A DNA stretch of 7,249 nucleotides from Mycobacterium sp. (lineage in GTDB: Bacteria > Actinomycetota > Actinomycetes > Mycobacteriales > Mycobacteriaceae): assembly GCA_018882545.1 (NCBI GenBank), contig VERS01000097.1:1-7249 (forward strand), read 5' to 3'. Each line of letters starts with the position of its first letter. Positions within the stretch are counted from its first letter, which is position 1. This document shows positions 1 to 6,251 of this stretch, in pieces. The notes beneath the pieces were generated by a model. It saw only the letters and a program-made list of their open reading frames with translations. It was not told the origin of the DNA and did not search any database. Both the position numbers and the translations under genes were made by a program.

Positions 1-40
1 CGAGTAGACCCCGCCGCGCCCAGCCCCTTCCCCACCCCGC

Positions 41-96
41 GAACAGACGCAAACGACCCCGACACGCCGCTCACTGCGGGACCTTTGTGTCTGCTC
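41..96. repeat. 56-bp palindromic intergenic element, copy 1
   Basis: The arms GAACAGACGCAAA (41-53) and TTTGTGTCTGCTC (84-96) are inverted repeats with one A/C mismatch and one G/T wobble. Flanking CCGC (37-40) and GCGG (97-100) lengthen the stem by four pairs. A weaker inner stem pairs CCC (57-59) with GGG (78-80). The loop side carries CCCCGACACGCCG, shared almost exactly with copy 3. The element begins 20 nt past the echA5 stop codon, in the same orientation as the other two copies. No T-run follows on either strand, so it is not a textbook intrinsic terminator. It is the most degenerate of the three copies. Confidence 0.85.
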
Positions 97-120
97 GCGG
101 GAGAGCCCCGAGGCCCGAGG

Positions 121-909
121 TCAGGCGGGGGCGCCGTGCCGGCCGGCTCCGTCGGCGAACCGTTTGGCCCCTGCCAGGGTCTCGGCCGCCACCCGCGTCA
201 GACTGCCGAACTCGAAGTCCATCGCCTCGGCCTCCGTGCGGCCCCACTGGTGCAGCGCTGAGAGCCGGTCGGCGCGCAGACACCCCTGCGGTGTGCGGGC
301 CAACTCGTGAGCCAGTTCCTCGGCAACCGCCCGGGCCTGTCCAGAGGGCACGACCCGGTTGGCCAGACCCATCGCCAGAGCCTCCTGCGCCCCGACCGGC
401 CGACCGGTGAGGATCATGTCCATCGCGCGGCTGTGCCCGACCAGCCGCGGCAGCCGCACAGTGCCGCCGTCGATCAGCGGCACACCCCAACGCCGGCAGA
501 ACACCCCGAACACCGCATCCTCCTCAACCACGCGCAGGTCGCACCACAGGGCAAGCTCCAGGCCGCCCGCGACGGCGTAGCCGCTGACTGCGGCGATCAC
601 CGGTTTGGACAGCGTCATCCGGCTGGGGCCCATCGGAGCCGGAGCCGGTCGCCCGGCGACATCGGACCCAGCCCGCGGCCGGTGGGTAGGGTTGGAGTCG
701 GCCGTGCCGATGGCCTTGAGATCGGCTCCGGCGCAGAAGGTTCCGTGTTCACCCCATAACACGGCCACCGACGCGGACTCGTCGCGGTCGAATTCCTCGA
801 AGGCATCGTAGAGGGCCAGGGCCGTGGGGCCGTCGACGGCGTTGCGGGCGTGCGGGCGGTCGAGGATGACGGTCGTCACCGGACCACTGCGGACGACATT
901 CACGCTCAT
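121..909 (-). CDS. echA5: Crotonase-fold enoyl-CoA hydratase/isomerase family protein (EchA5-like)
   Basis: This 262-residue protein has the crotonase fold and acts on an acyl-CoA thioester, presumably in the cytosol. The N-terminal strand VTTVILDRP..RNAV (11-25), first oxyanion segment FCAGADL (58-64) and second oxyanion segment GYAVAGGLELAL (110-121) are clear. Glu118 falls at the position of the catalytic Glu144 of rat mitochondrial enoyl-CoA hydratase. The second catalytic Glu (Glu164 in rat) is replaced: by hand alignment Cys138 of FGVFCRRWGVPLIDGGT occupies that place. True hydratase activity is therefore uncertain; isomerase, hydrolase or another crotonase reaction is possible. The ATG overlaps the TGA of the upstream regulator (ATGA) and has a strong AGGAGG, so the start is secure. 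The symbol rests on matching gene order with M. tuberculosis Rv0672-Rv0675, recalled from memory. Confidence 0.88.
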   Translation of the reverse strand: MSVNVVRSGPVTTVILDRPHARNAVDGPTALALYDAFEEFDRDESASVAVLWGEHGTFCAGADLKAIGTADSNPTHRPRAGSDVAGRPAPAPMGPSRMTLSKPVIAAVSGYAVAGGLELALWCDLRVVEEDAVFGVFCRRWGVPLIDGGTVRLPRLVGHSRAMDMILTGRPVGAQEALAMGLANRVVPSGQARAVAEELAHELARTPQGCLRADRLSALHQWGRTEAEAMDFEFGSLTRVAAETLAGAKRFADGAGRHGAPA

Positions 910-1625
910 CGGACCTCCTGAAGATCTTCGGATCGTCGAGTCGCCAGGAATGCGGCGAAATCGGCGTAGGCGGCTCGCAGCCGGTCCGCGGGCCAGTCAA
1001 CGGGCAGCAGTTCAGCCGGCAGCACCGGGTCGGTCAGCAGGAGCCGGACCATGGCGGCGGCGACCGCGAAACGGTCGGGAATGTCGCCGGCCCGATCCAT
1101 CTCGCGAAGCAGTCGACTGCCGGCTCTGGACCAGCCGGGCAGATCCCAGAGTGCGGCGGCCAGAGTTGCGGGCGCATCGTCGCGGGAGTGCAAGATGCGT
1201 GCCCGCTGCCTGAGTTCCCCCGGTAAGGGCTCGTCGAGATTGTCGGGCCTCATCCAGACACCTTCGCGCAACTCGCCGAATCGGCTGTGCAGCAGTGCAG
1301 TTCGCATTGATGCACGGGCTCGGGCGTCTGCACCCACCGCGGTGATCACCACGGTGAGCCAGCTGCCGTCCCAGTCCCGGGTGACCGGTTGCAGTGCGGC
1401 GTCCTGGCGGCGCTGACGGGCCAGCAGGCGGCGAGAGAGCCGGTAGCCGTCATCGGAGCGCACCAGATCCCCGGAACTGACCATCCGGGTCAGCGCGACC
1501 CGCAAGGTGGCCTCTCTGATGCCGAAACCCTCTGTCAACCTGAGCAACTCGGCTGCGGTGGCCCACGCTGGGTGGGCTCCGAGCAGTACCGATAGCACTA
1601 CCGACCGGGCCGTCATCCGCGCCAT
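906..1625 (-). CDS. PaaX-family transcriptional regulator
   Basis: This 239-residue protein resembles PaaX, the phenylacetyl-CoA-responsive repressor family. Residues 5-65 form a winged helix (TARSVVLSVLLGAHP.., then IREATLRVALTRMVSSGDLVR and a YRLS wing). The middle domain holds WDGSWLTVVI (85-94) and RFGELREGVWMRPDNL (115-130). The C-terminal part has the family's DP.LP.ELLP.DWP..RL...Y pattern (199-220). It is shorter than E. coli PaaX (about 316 residues) and the ligand is unknown, plausibly an acyl-CoA made or used by its neighbours. The ATG at 1625 was chosen because it follows the echA4 TGA by one base (TGAAATG). In-frame ATGs at 1670 and 1727 would overlap echA4 and lack well-placed ribosome sites. 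Its position matches Rv0674, which I recall as about 240 residues. Confidence 0.87.
   Translation of the reverse strand: MARMTARSVVLSVLLGAHPAWATAAELLRLTEGFGIREATLRVALTRMVSSGDLVRSDDGYRLSRRLLARQRRQDAALQPVTRDWDGSWLTVVITAVGADARARASMRTALLHSRFGELREGVWMRPDNLDEPLPGELRQRARILHSRDDAPATLAAALWDLPGWSRAGSRLLREMDRAGDIPDRFAVAAAMVRLLLTDPVLPAELLPVDWPADRLRAAYADFAAFLATRRSEDLQEVR
914..919 (-). promoter_or_regulatory. Ribosome binding site of echA5
   Basis: AGGAGG lies 4 nt before the echA5 ATG and inside the 3' end of the regulator gene. It is the strongest Shine-Dalgarno in the window. With the ATGA overlap it suggests that echA5 is translated from the same message as the regulator, with re-initiation plus efficient independent loading. 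Confidence 0.8.
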
Positions 1626-1626
1626 T

Positions 1627-2532
1627 TCAGAGCCCGGAGGTTGTTCTGCCGTAGTCGCCGAACGGCTCATCGCGATGCCGGACGGCCTCCCGGAATCCGT
1701 GTTCGCGGGCGTCGGCCGCAAAGGCATGGCCTTCCGGAGTGTGCCGGGCGATCCCGTCGAACACCGTGGAGATCATTCGGCTCGCCGCTACGCCCTGCTG
1801 ATAGAGCGCGCTGTTCAGTGCCAGCTTAGCCATGATGAGCTGGTTGACCGGGAGGGCGGCGATGCGTTGCACCAACCACTCGGTGCGCTCGTCGAGTTCC
1901 TCCGGGGCCGGCGCCTCGATCGCCAGCCCCCAGTCGGCAGCCTGCGCGCCCGTGATGCAATCCCCCGTCAGCAGAAGCCGTTTGGCGCGCTGATCGCCGA
2001 GCCGGTGGGCCCACAACCCAGCTGCGGGAACCCCCCAGACCCGCGTCGGCGGGTAGCCGATCTTGGCATCCGCGGCGGCGATCACCTGGTCGGCGTGCAA
2101 GGCGATATCGGTCCCGCCGGCGATGCAGTAGCCGTGGATCTTGACCACGGTCGGCTTGTCGGCGTGCATCAGGCTGGCGAAGCCGCGCACGAATCGGCTC
2201 ATCATCTGGTAGTCGACCATCGGGTCCCACGGCCGGTCGGGCAGATGGTTTCCGGCTTGCACCGCGGCATCGAGCACCGTCGCTGGCCGGACCTCGAACC
2301 CCGCCTCGCCGGAGACCTCGGCGTAGGCGGACAGGTCGAAGCCGGCGCAGAACCCCGCCCCACGGCCGGAAACCAGGATCACGTGCACCGCCGGGTCCAG
2401 ATCAGCACGCTCCACGCAGGCCGCCAGCTCCACCGGTGTGGCGGCGATGATGGCGTTGCCCTTCTCCGGCCGGTCCAACGTGATTCTGGCAACCCGGCCG
2501 GTGACCTCGTAGGTCATCGTGGTGAGGTTCAT
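1627..2532 (-). CDS. echA4: Crotonase-fold enoyl-CoA hydratase family protein (EchA4-like)
   Basis: This 301-residue crotonase-superfamily protein has a standard N-terminal strand (VARITLDRPEKGNAI, 14-28). The first oxyanion segment is FCAGFDL (61-67) and the second is GYCIAGGTDIAL (134-145). The first catalytic glutamate is conservatively replaced by Asp142 (GGTD). The second-glutamate region reads AKIGYPPTRVWG (156-167), with proline at the Glu164-equivalent by hand alignment. It is therefore unlikely to be an ordinary two-glutamate hydratase. An inserted segment (roughly 75-110) between the oxyanion motifs and a long C-terminal helical region make it longer than a minimal crotonase. The ATG at 2532 is preferred over a GTG at 2571 because GGGAG sits 5 nt upstream and the GTG would fall inside palindromic element 2. 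It ends one base before the regulator ATG. The symbol is inferred from synteny with Rv0673. Confidence 0.87.
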   Translation of the reverse strand: MNLTTMTYEVTGRVARITLDRPEKGNAIIAATPVELAACVERADLDPAVHVILVSGRGAGFCAGFDLSAYAEVSGEAGFEVRPATVLDAAVQAGNHLPDRPWDPMVDYQMMSRFVRGFASLMHADKPTVVKIHGYCIAGGTDIALHADQVIAAADAKIGYPPTRVWGVPAAGLWAHRLGDQRAKRLLLTGDCITGAQAADWGLAIEAPAPEELDERTEWLVQRIAALPVNQLIMAKLALNSALYQQGVAASRMISTVFDGIARHTPEGHAFAADAREHGFREAVRHRDEPFGDYGRTTSGL

Positions 2533-2537
2533 GTCCA

Positions 2538-2542
2538 CTCCC
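2538..2542 (-). promoter_or_regulatory. Ribosome binding site deciding the echA4 start
   Basis: GGGAG lies 5 nt upstream of the ATG at 2532. It is separated by only two bases from the edge of palindromic element 2, so a hairpin formed there in the mRNA would end immediately before the ribosome landing site. Confidence 0.65.
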
Positions 2543-2544
2543 GT

Positions 2545-2600
2545 GAGCAGACACAAAGTTCCCCGCGACACGGCGCGTTGCGGGTCCTTTGTGTCTGCTC
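2545..2600. repeat. 56-bp palindromic intergenic element, copy 2
   Basis: The arms GAGCAGACACAAAG (2545-2558) and CTTTGTGTCTGCTC (2587-2600) are a perfect 14-bp inverted repeat. An inner CCC/GGG stem (2561-2563 with 2582-2584) is also possible. The core reads CCCCGCGACACGGCG, the same motif as copies 1 and 3 but displaced by two bases. It lies 59 nt past the fadE8 stop and just before the echA4 ribosome site. It could terminate, attenuate or stabilise transcript between the two genes. No T-run follows. Confidence 0.9.
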
Positions 2601-2664
2601 GGCGGAAGACGTCACCGTCGGCCCGGCGGAAGATGCCACCGCCCGATCGCCGGCCGACGTCACC
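2600..2664. repeat. Degenerate 24-bp tandem repeat after fadE8
   Basis: CGGCGGAAGACGTCACCG (2600-2617) recurs as CGGCGGAAGATGCCACCG (2624-2641), 16 of 18 bases identical at a 24-bp period. A poorer third copy, CGGCCGACGTCACC (2651-2664), runs into the fadE8 stop codon. The array directly abuts palindromic element 2. It may be a small minisatellite or remnants of a repeated 3' end. No function is evident. Confidence 0.6.
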
Positions 2665-4288
2665 CCTTCACCACAGCGCGCTCGATGATGGGCCCCAGGT
2701 CCAGCCCGGTCGGCAGGGTGCCGAACGCACCGCCCCAGTCCCGGGCCAGCCGGGTGGCCAGGAACGTCTCGGTGACCGCGGGGTGGCCGTGGCGCACCAG
2801 CAGCGACCCCTGCAATCCCAGGCTGATGTCCTCGGCGACCTTCCGGGCCCGGTACTCGACGGTCGTCGCGTCGGTCAGGCTCGAACGCAATCCGTCCACG
2901 TGGGCGTCCAGACGGGCGTCGACACCGGCGGTACCGGACAGTTCATCGAAGAGCACCTCAATACACTCCGGCCGGGTTGCCATGGCGCGCAACGTATCCA
3001 GCGCACTGACGTTGCCCGAACCCTCCCAGATACCCATCAGCGGGGCCTCCCGGTAGAGCCGCGGCATACCTGATTCCTCGGCATACCCGTTGCCGCCCAG
3101 GCATTCCATCGCCTCAGCGGCATGTGGGGTCGCCCGCTTGCAGACCCAGTACTTGGCGGCCGCCAGTCCGATTCGACGCAGCAGGGTTTCGCGCTCGTCA
3201 CCGCGGACCGCCCCGTCGGTGGCCCCGGCCATCCGCATAGCGATAATGGTGGCTGCCTCGGCCTCGACGGCGAGGTCGGCAATGACATTGCGCATCAACG
3301 GCTGGTCAATCAGATACGCGCCAAAAGCTTTTCGGTGCTGGGTGTGGTGGATGGCCATAGTCAGACCCTGGCGCATGCTGGTCGCACTGCCCAGCGTGCA
3401 GTCCAGTCGGGTGAGGTTGACCATCTCGATAATGGTGGGCACCCCGCGGCCCTCCTCACCGACCAGCCAGGCCAGCGCACCGTCGTACTCGATCTCGCTG
3501 GATGCGTTGGCGTGGTTACCGAGTTTGTCCTTCAGTCGCTGAATGAACATTCGGTTGCGGGTGCCGTCGGGCAGAACCCGGGGCAGCATGAAACAGCTGA
3601 GCCCGCCCGGTGCCTGCGCCAGCACCAGGAAGACATCGCCCATCGCCGCCGAAGTGAACCACTTGTGCCCGGTCAGGGCGTAGCTGCCGTCCCCGTTGGG
3701 TACCGCCCGGGTCGTGCCGGCCCGCACATCGGAGCCGCCCTGCTTCTCGGTCATCGACATGCCTGCGGTGATGCCGGCTTTGGTGGTGGGCACCTTCGGT
3801 TCAGGGTCGTAGACCGGGCTGGTGAGCAGTGGCTCGTAGATCGCGGCGAGGTCGGGGTTGTGTCGGAGTGCGGGGACGACAGCGTAGGTCATCGAGATGG
3901 GGCAGACGTGGCCGGGTTCAGGGTTCCAGACGCTCATCTTGGCGGCGCGCACGACGTGCGCGCCGGGTCGGCCGTCGGCCCACGGCGCCGCGTGCAGTCC
4001 GTGGGCGATGGCCACCCGCATGAGTTCGTGATACGCGGGGTCGTACTCGATCTCGTCGACACGGTGGCCGTACCGGTCGTGGGTGTGCAGGATCGGCTTA
4101 TTGCGATTGGCGAGATCACCCCAGCGCTGCGCGGTGGCGCTGCCGGCGATGGCTCCCAGTTCGGTGACCTCCTCAAGGCCCCACTGACCGCCCTCACGGA
4201 TGACGGCCTCGGTGAGAACCGGTGAAGATGCGGGGTTGTGGTCGACGAGCGGAGGTACCTGATTGGCGACGACGTGGGTATCCGGCAT
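2660..4288 (-). CDS. fadE8: AidB-like acyl-CoA dehydrogenase (FadE8-like)
   Basis: This 542-residue FAD-dependent acyl-CoA dehydrogenase matches the E. coli AidB subfamily (541 residues, as recalled) along its length. Shared blocks include REGGQW (31-36), a CPISMT block (129-134), MTEKQGGSDV (179-188), GHKWFTS (207-213), RLKDKLGN (251-258), a TRLDCTLGS block (293-301), QPLMRNV (329-335), EAMECLGGNGYAEES (392-406) and IWEGSGNVSALD (420-431). Glu422 falls at the dehydrogenase catalytic-base position. The tail after residue 440 contains several acidic residues, unlike the basic DNA-binding tail described for AidB, so a metabolic role in fatty or branched acyl-CoA oxidation seems likelier than DNA protection. 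That is inference. The ATG at 4288 lacks a Shine-Dalgarno but has a -10-like box 7 nt upstream, suggesting leaderless expression. It starts the fadE8-echA4-regulator-echA5 unit. Confidence 0.93.
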   Translation of the reverse strand: MPDTHVVANQVPPLVDHNPASSPVLTEAVIREGGQWGLEEVTELGAIAGSATAQRWGDLANRNKPILHTHDRYGHRVDEIEYDPAYHELMRVAIAHGLHAAPWADGRPGAHVVRAAKMSVWNPEPGHVCPISMTYAVVPALRHNPDLAAIYEPLLTSPVYDPEPKVPTTKAGITAGMSMTEKQGGSDVRAGTTRAVPNGDGSYALTGHKWFTSAAMGDVFLVLAQAPGGLSCFMLPRVLPDGTRNRMFIQRLKDKLGNHANASSEIEYDGALAWLVGEEGRGVPTIIEMVNLTRLDCTLGSATSMRQGLTMAIHHTQHRKAFGAYLIDQPLMRNVIADLAVEAEAATIIAMRMAGATDGAVRGDERETLLRRIGLAAAKYWVCKRATPHAAEAMECLGGNGYAEESGMPRLYREAPLMGIWEGSGNVSALDTLRAMATRPECIEVLFDELSGTAGVDARLDAHVDGLRSSLTDATTVEYRARKVAEDISLGLQGSLLVRHGHPAVTETFLATRLARDWGGAFGTLPTGLDLGPIIERAVVKG

Positions 4289-4295
4289 GGCGTCA

Positions 4296-4323
4296 ATGTT
4301 ACATTTCGCTCACAGCCGCACAA
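4296..4323 (-). promoter_or_regulatory. Candidate promoter for a leaderless fadE8 transcript, with palindrome over the -10
   Basis: On the minus strand TTGTGC (4318-4323) is followed after 16 nt by TAACAT (4296-4301), then 7 nt, then the ATG. This spacing would place the start of transcription at or within a base or two of the start codon, and no purine-rich ribosome site is present. The -10 lies within the perfect odd palindrome AATGT-T-ACATT (4295-4305), which could be an operator, possibly for the PaaX-type regulator. The palindrome is short and could be chance. Confidence 0.45.
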
Positions 4324-4341
4324 GATGCGTAATAGCGGCTG
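4313..4341. repeat. Short inverted repeat after the channel gene
   Basis: CAGCCGC (4313-4319) pairs with GCGGCTG (4335-4341) around a 15-nt loop. It starts 5 nt past the channel gene's TAG and overlaps the proposed fadE8 -35. With no T-run and a large loop it is at best a weak terminator. Overlap with the promoter suggests it could also be incidental. Confidence 0.35.
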
Positions 4342-4346
4342 CGCGG

Positions 4347-5396
4347 CTAATGCGTCCCGGCCGGCAGCAGGTAGAACAGAAGTACCGCGGTGAAGGCCGC
4401 AACGAATCCGATGCAGATCCACAACGTGAATCGGCGTTCAAGGGCCATGGCTTCGTCTTCGCCTTTGCGCCGCAGTTCCCACGCGCCGATGACGGCGCTG
4501 GCGAGCATCCCGGTGATCGCGGCGTGGGCGAGGACGTAGATCAGGTCGATCATCGGCAGGTAACCCACCTCGGGAAGGGCCGAGGAGACGCCGAATTGCA
4601 TAGCGACAAGCGCGATCAACGCGGTGATAGGCACGTTGACCTTGGAGTCGACGTAGGAGGCCGGGATGATCACGCCGAGCGCGGCGGCCAGGAGCACAAT
4701 CAGCAACGGCAGGATGGTTTTGGAGATCCCCGACGCCGCCGGCGCCGTCACCGGTATCTCCACGGTGACCCTGGTGTAGGTGCGGCTCGCCTCGGAGGAT
4801 TCGATGTCACCGAAGGACGTCGGGTAGGTGTGGGTATCGGCGACGATTCGGGGTTTGCCGAAGTTGTAGCCCGCGAGGGTGATCTCCGGATTGATGGTGA
4901 TCGGGTCGGTGTCAGGCACGTAGACGACCTGTTCGGAGTCCTCGATGGCGTCCTCGATCACCAACCGAAGGGTCTGCTTCTGGAAGGGATAGTCCGACAC
5001 CGACAGCGGGGTATTGAACTGGCCCTGATAGCGGGTCAGCCAGACCAGTGAACCGTCGGGTTGTTTGCGTGGTTCCTCGTAGAGATCGGTTTCGGTCAGT
5101 GCCCAGCTCTCGAACACGTTCATGATCTCGAGACCGGCTGGCGCGTCGAGATCGGGGTTGTTCCAGCGCAGCCAGATGTAGAAATCGGCGGAGAAGCTGT
5201 TGGTGGCCAGATCCACCCGCTGGATGTTCTGGACGTAGAACCCGACGGTGACCTTTTCCGGGTTCGGCGTCGGGGTGGGCGGGGCGGCCGAAGCAGTGCC
5301 CCGGGTGGCCGACCCCACCTGTAGTCCGACCAGCAGCAGGACAAACACCATGCCCGCCCGGAGACATCGCGCCACTGTCCTGGCCACAGACGTCAT
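4347..5396 (-). CDS. Prokaryotic pentameric ligand-gated ion channel (Cys-loop receptor homologue)
   Basis: This 349-residue envelope protein has the prokaryotic Cys-loop receptor layout. Residues 1 to about 37 form a signal peptide (basic start, hydrophobic 15-28, likely cleavage after ASA). Residues 48-222 form the ligand-binding beta-sandwich, with FSADFYIWLRWNNP (68-81) and SDYPFQKQTLRL (134-145), the latter at the Cys-loop position without cysteines. M1 is about 225-247, M2 254-273, M3 282-306 and M4 323-345; the M3-M4 linker is short, so there is no intracellular domain. SALPEVGYLPMID (272-284) matches the conserved M2-M3 loop. A gapless hand alignment with GLIC from memory puts Asp250 at -2', Asn254 at 2', Thr258 at 6', Ile261 at 9' and Ala265 at 13'. 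This suggests a cation-type pore. AAGGCGGG precedes the ATG. It occupies the place of lpqP in the M. tuberculosis order. Confidence 0.92.
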   Translation of the reverse strand: MTSVARTVARCLRAGMVFVLLLVGLQVGSATRGTASAAPPTPTPNPEKVTVGFYVQNIQRVDLATNSFSADFYIWLRWNNPDLDAPAGLEIMNVFESWALTETDLYEEPRKQPDGSLVWLTRYQGQFNTPLSVSDYPFQKQTLRLVIEDAIEDSEQVVYVPDTDPITINPEITLAGYNFGKPRIVADTHTYPTSFGDIESSEASRTYTRVTVEIPVTAPAASGISKTILPLLIVLLAAALGVIIPASYVDSKVNVPITALIALVAMQFGVSSALPEVGYLPMIDLIYVLAHAAITGMLASAVIGAWELRRKGEDEAMALERRFTLWICIGFVAAFTAVLLFYLLPAGTH

Positions 5397-5428
5397 GTTC
5401 GTCCCGCCTTCTGTGGAAGCTCCCCGAA

Positions 5429-5457
5429 ACGGTACCGGCGGCTTCGCTGCGGGTCAG
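5429..5457 (-). promoter_or_regulatory. Candidate promoter of the channel gene
   Basis: On the minus strand CTGACC (5452-5457) is separated by 17 nt from TACCGT (5429-5434), a TANNNT-type -10. The start codon is 32 nt beyond the -10, leaving a leader of about 25 nt that includes AAGGCGGG. It lies in the 89-bp gap between end and the channel gene, in which no terminator-like hairpin was found, so read-through from end is also possible. Confidence 0.35.
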
Positions 5458-5485
5458 TGCGCCGGGGGGCGTGTCGCATGGTCTT

Positions 5486-6235
5486 TCAGAGGTTCTCGCG
5501 CAGGAAGGCGATGTCGTTGCGGCGGCCCTCGTCGGCCGTCTCGATGATCACCGGCGCGCCGGCGGCGGTGACCACGGCCACGAGAAGCTGCGGATCGATC
5601 TGCCCGGTGCCGAAGTTGGCGTGCCGATCCGCGCCGGATCCGGCCGCGTCGCGGGAGTCGTTGCAGTGCAACAGATCGATCCGTCCGGTGATCGCGATGA
5701 TCCGCTCCACGGCGTCGATCAATTCCTCGCCGGCCGCCCAGGCGTGGCAGGTGTCCAGGCAGAAGCCGATGCCCATATCCCCGATGCGGTCCCACAGTCG
5801 CGCGATGGTGTCAAAGTGCCGGGCCATCGCGTGGTTGCCGCCGGCGGTGTTCTCCAGATAGACCGGCACGTCGGTGTTGAGCGCCTTCAGTGCCTTCTCC
5901 CACCGCTCGAACCCGGCCTCGATGTCCTTGTCATCGGCGTGGCCGCCGTGCACGATCACCGCCGTCGCGTTGATCGCCGCGGCTCCGTCGCAGGTGTCTT
6001 GCAATATCTTGCGGCTCGGGATGCGGATCTTGTTGTTGGCCGAGGCGACGTTTATCAGGTACGGCGCATGCACGTAGACCGGGATGGGCGAGCGGCGCAG
6101 CAGGTCGGCGTCAGGCCGGGGCGGCGGCTTCTTCCAGCCCTGCGGATCGCCGAGGAAGAACTGCACTGCGTCGGCCTCGTCCTCCAGCGCACCGGCCAGC
6201 GGGTTGTCACTGCGCACATGCGATCCGATCAGCAC
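5486..6235 (-). CDS. end: Endonuclease IV (AP endonuclease)
   Basis: This 249-residue protein is a class II AP endonuclease of the Nfo family, cutting 5' to abasic sites in base-excision repair. All nine expected metal-ligand positions are present: His56 (HAPYL), His96 (IVHGGH), Glu128 (YLENTAGG), Asp161 and His164 (FCLDTCH), His190 (HCNDS), Asp203 and His205 (DRHANFG) and Glu232 (ETADEGR). The sequence is very close to mycobacterial End (Rv0670) as recalled, and full length. Translation starts at GTG (MLIGSH), with AAAGG 4 nt upstream. The region before it is filled by palindromic element 3. Being syntenic with Rv0670, it is the anchor for placing the window near rpoBC. Confidence 0.96.
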   Translation of the reverse strand: MLIGSHVRSDNPLAGALEDEADAVQFFLGDPQGWKKPPPRPDADLLRRSPIPVYVHAPYLINVASANNKIRIPSRKILQDTCDGAAAINATAVIVHGGHADDKDIEAGFERWEKALKALNTDVPVYLENTAGGNHAMARHFDTIARLWDRIGDMGIGFCLDTCHAWAAGEELIDAVERIIAITGRIDLLHCNDSRDAAGSGADRHANFGTGQIDPQLLVAVVTAAGAPVIIETADEGRRNDIAFLRENL

Positions 6236-6246
6236 CTCCCCTTTCT
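6236..6246 (-). promoter_or_regulatory. Ribosome binding site of end (GTG start)
   Basis: AGAAAGGGGAG directly precedes the GTG, supporting initiation there rather than at an internal codon. It begins five bases past the foot of palindromic element 3, as the echA4 ribosome site follows element 2. Confidence 0.6.
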
Positions 6247-6251
6247 ACCGC

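Noticed and set aside
1..36. Possible 3' end of a convergent gene (TAG at 5-7)
   Set aside because: Only a few bases precede the stop, so no product can be assigned. A convergent mmpL5, as in M. tuberculosis, is only a guess.
41..100. Elements as ordinary Rho-independent terminators
   Set aside because: None of the three stems is followed by a T-run on either strand. They may still affect transcript ends, but the classical signal is absent.
1626..1727. Upstream starts for the regulator at 1727 and 1670
   Set aside because: Both overlap echA4. GGAAGG is too close to the first and GGGAGG is 15 nt from the second, and the resulting N-terminal extension has no family similarity.
1507..2688. Long plus-strand open frame (393 codons) opposite echA4
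   Set aside because: It lies antisense to convincing crotonase and regulator genes, has low-complexity R/G/P-rich sequence with no family motif, and such frames are common in high-GC DNA.
3122..4225. Plus-strand open frame (367 codons) opposite fadE8
   Set aside because: It is a shadow of a well supported AidB-like gene with no recognisable domain.
5429..5436. Palindrome around CGGTACCG before the channel gene
   Set aside because: It is only eight bases, as expected by chance in this composition, though it overlaps the proposed -10.
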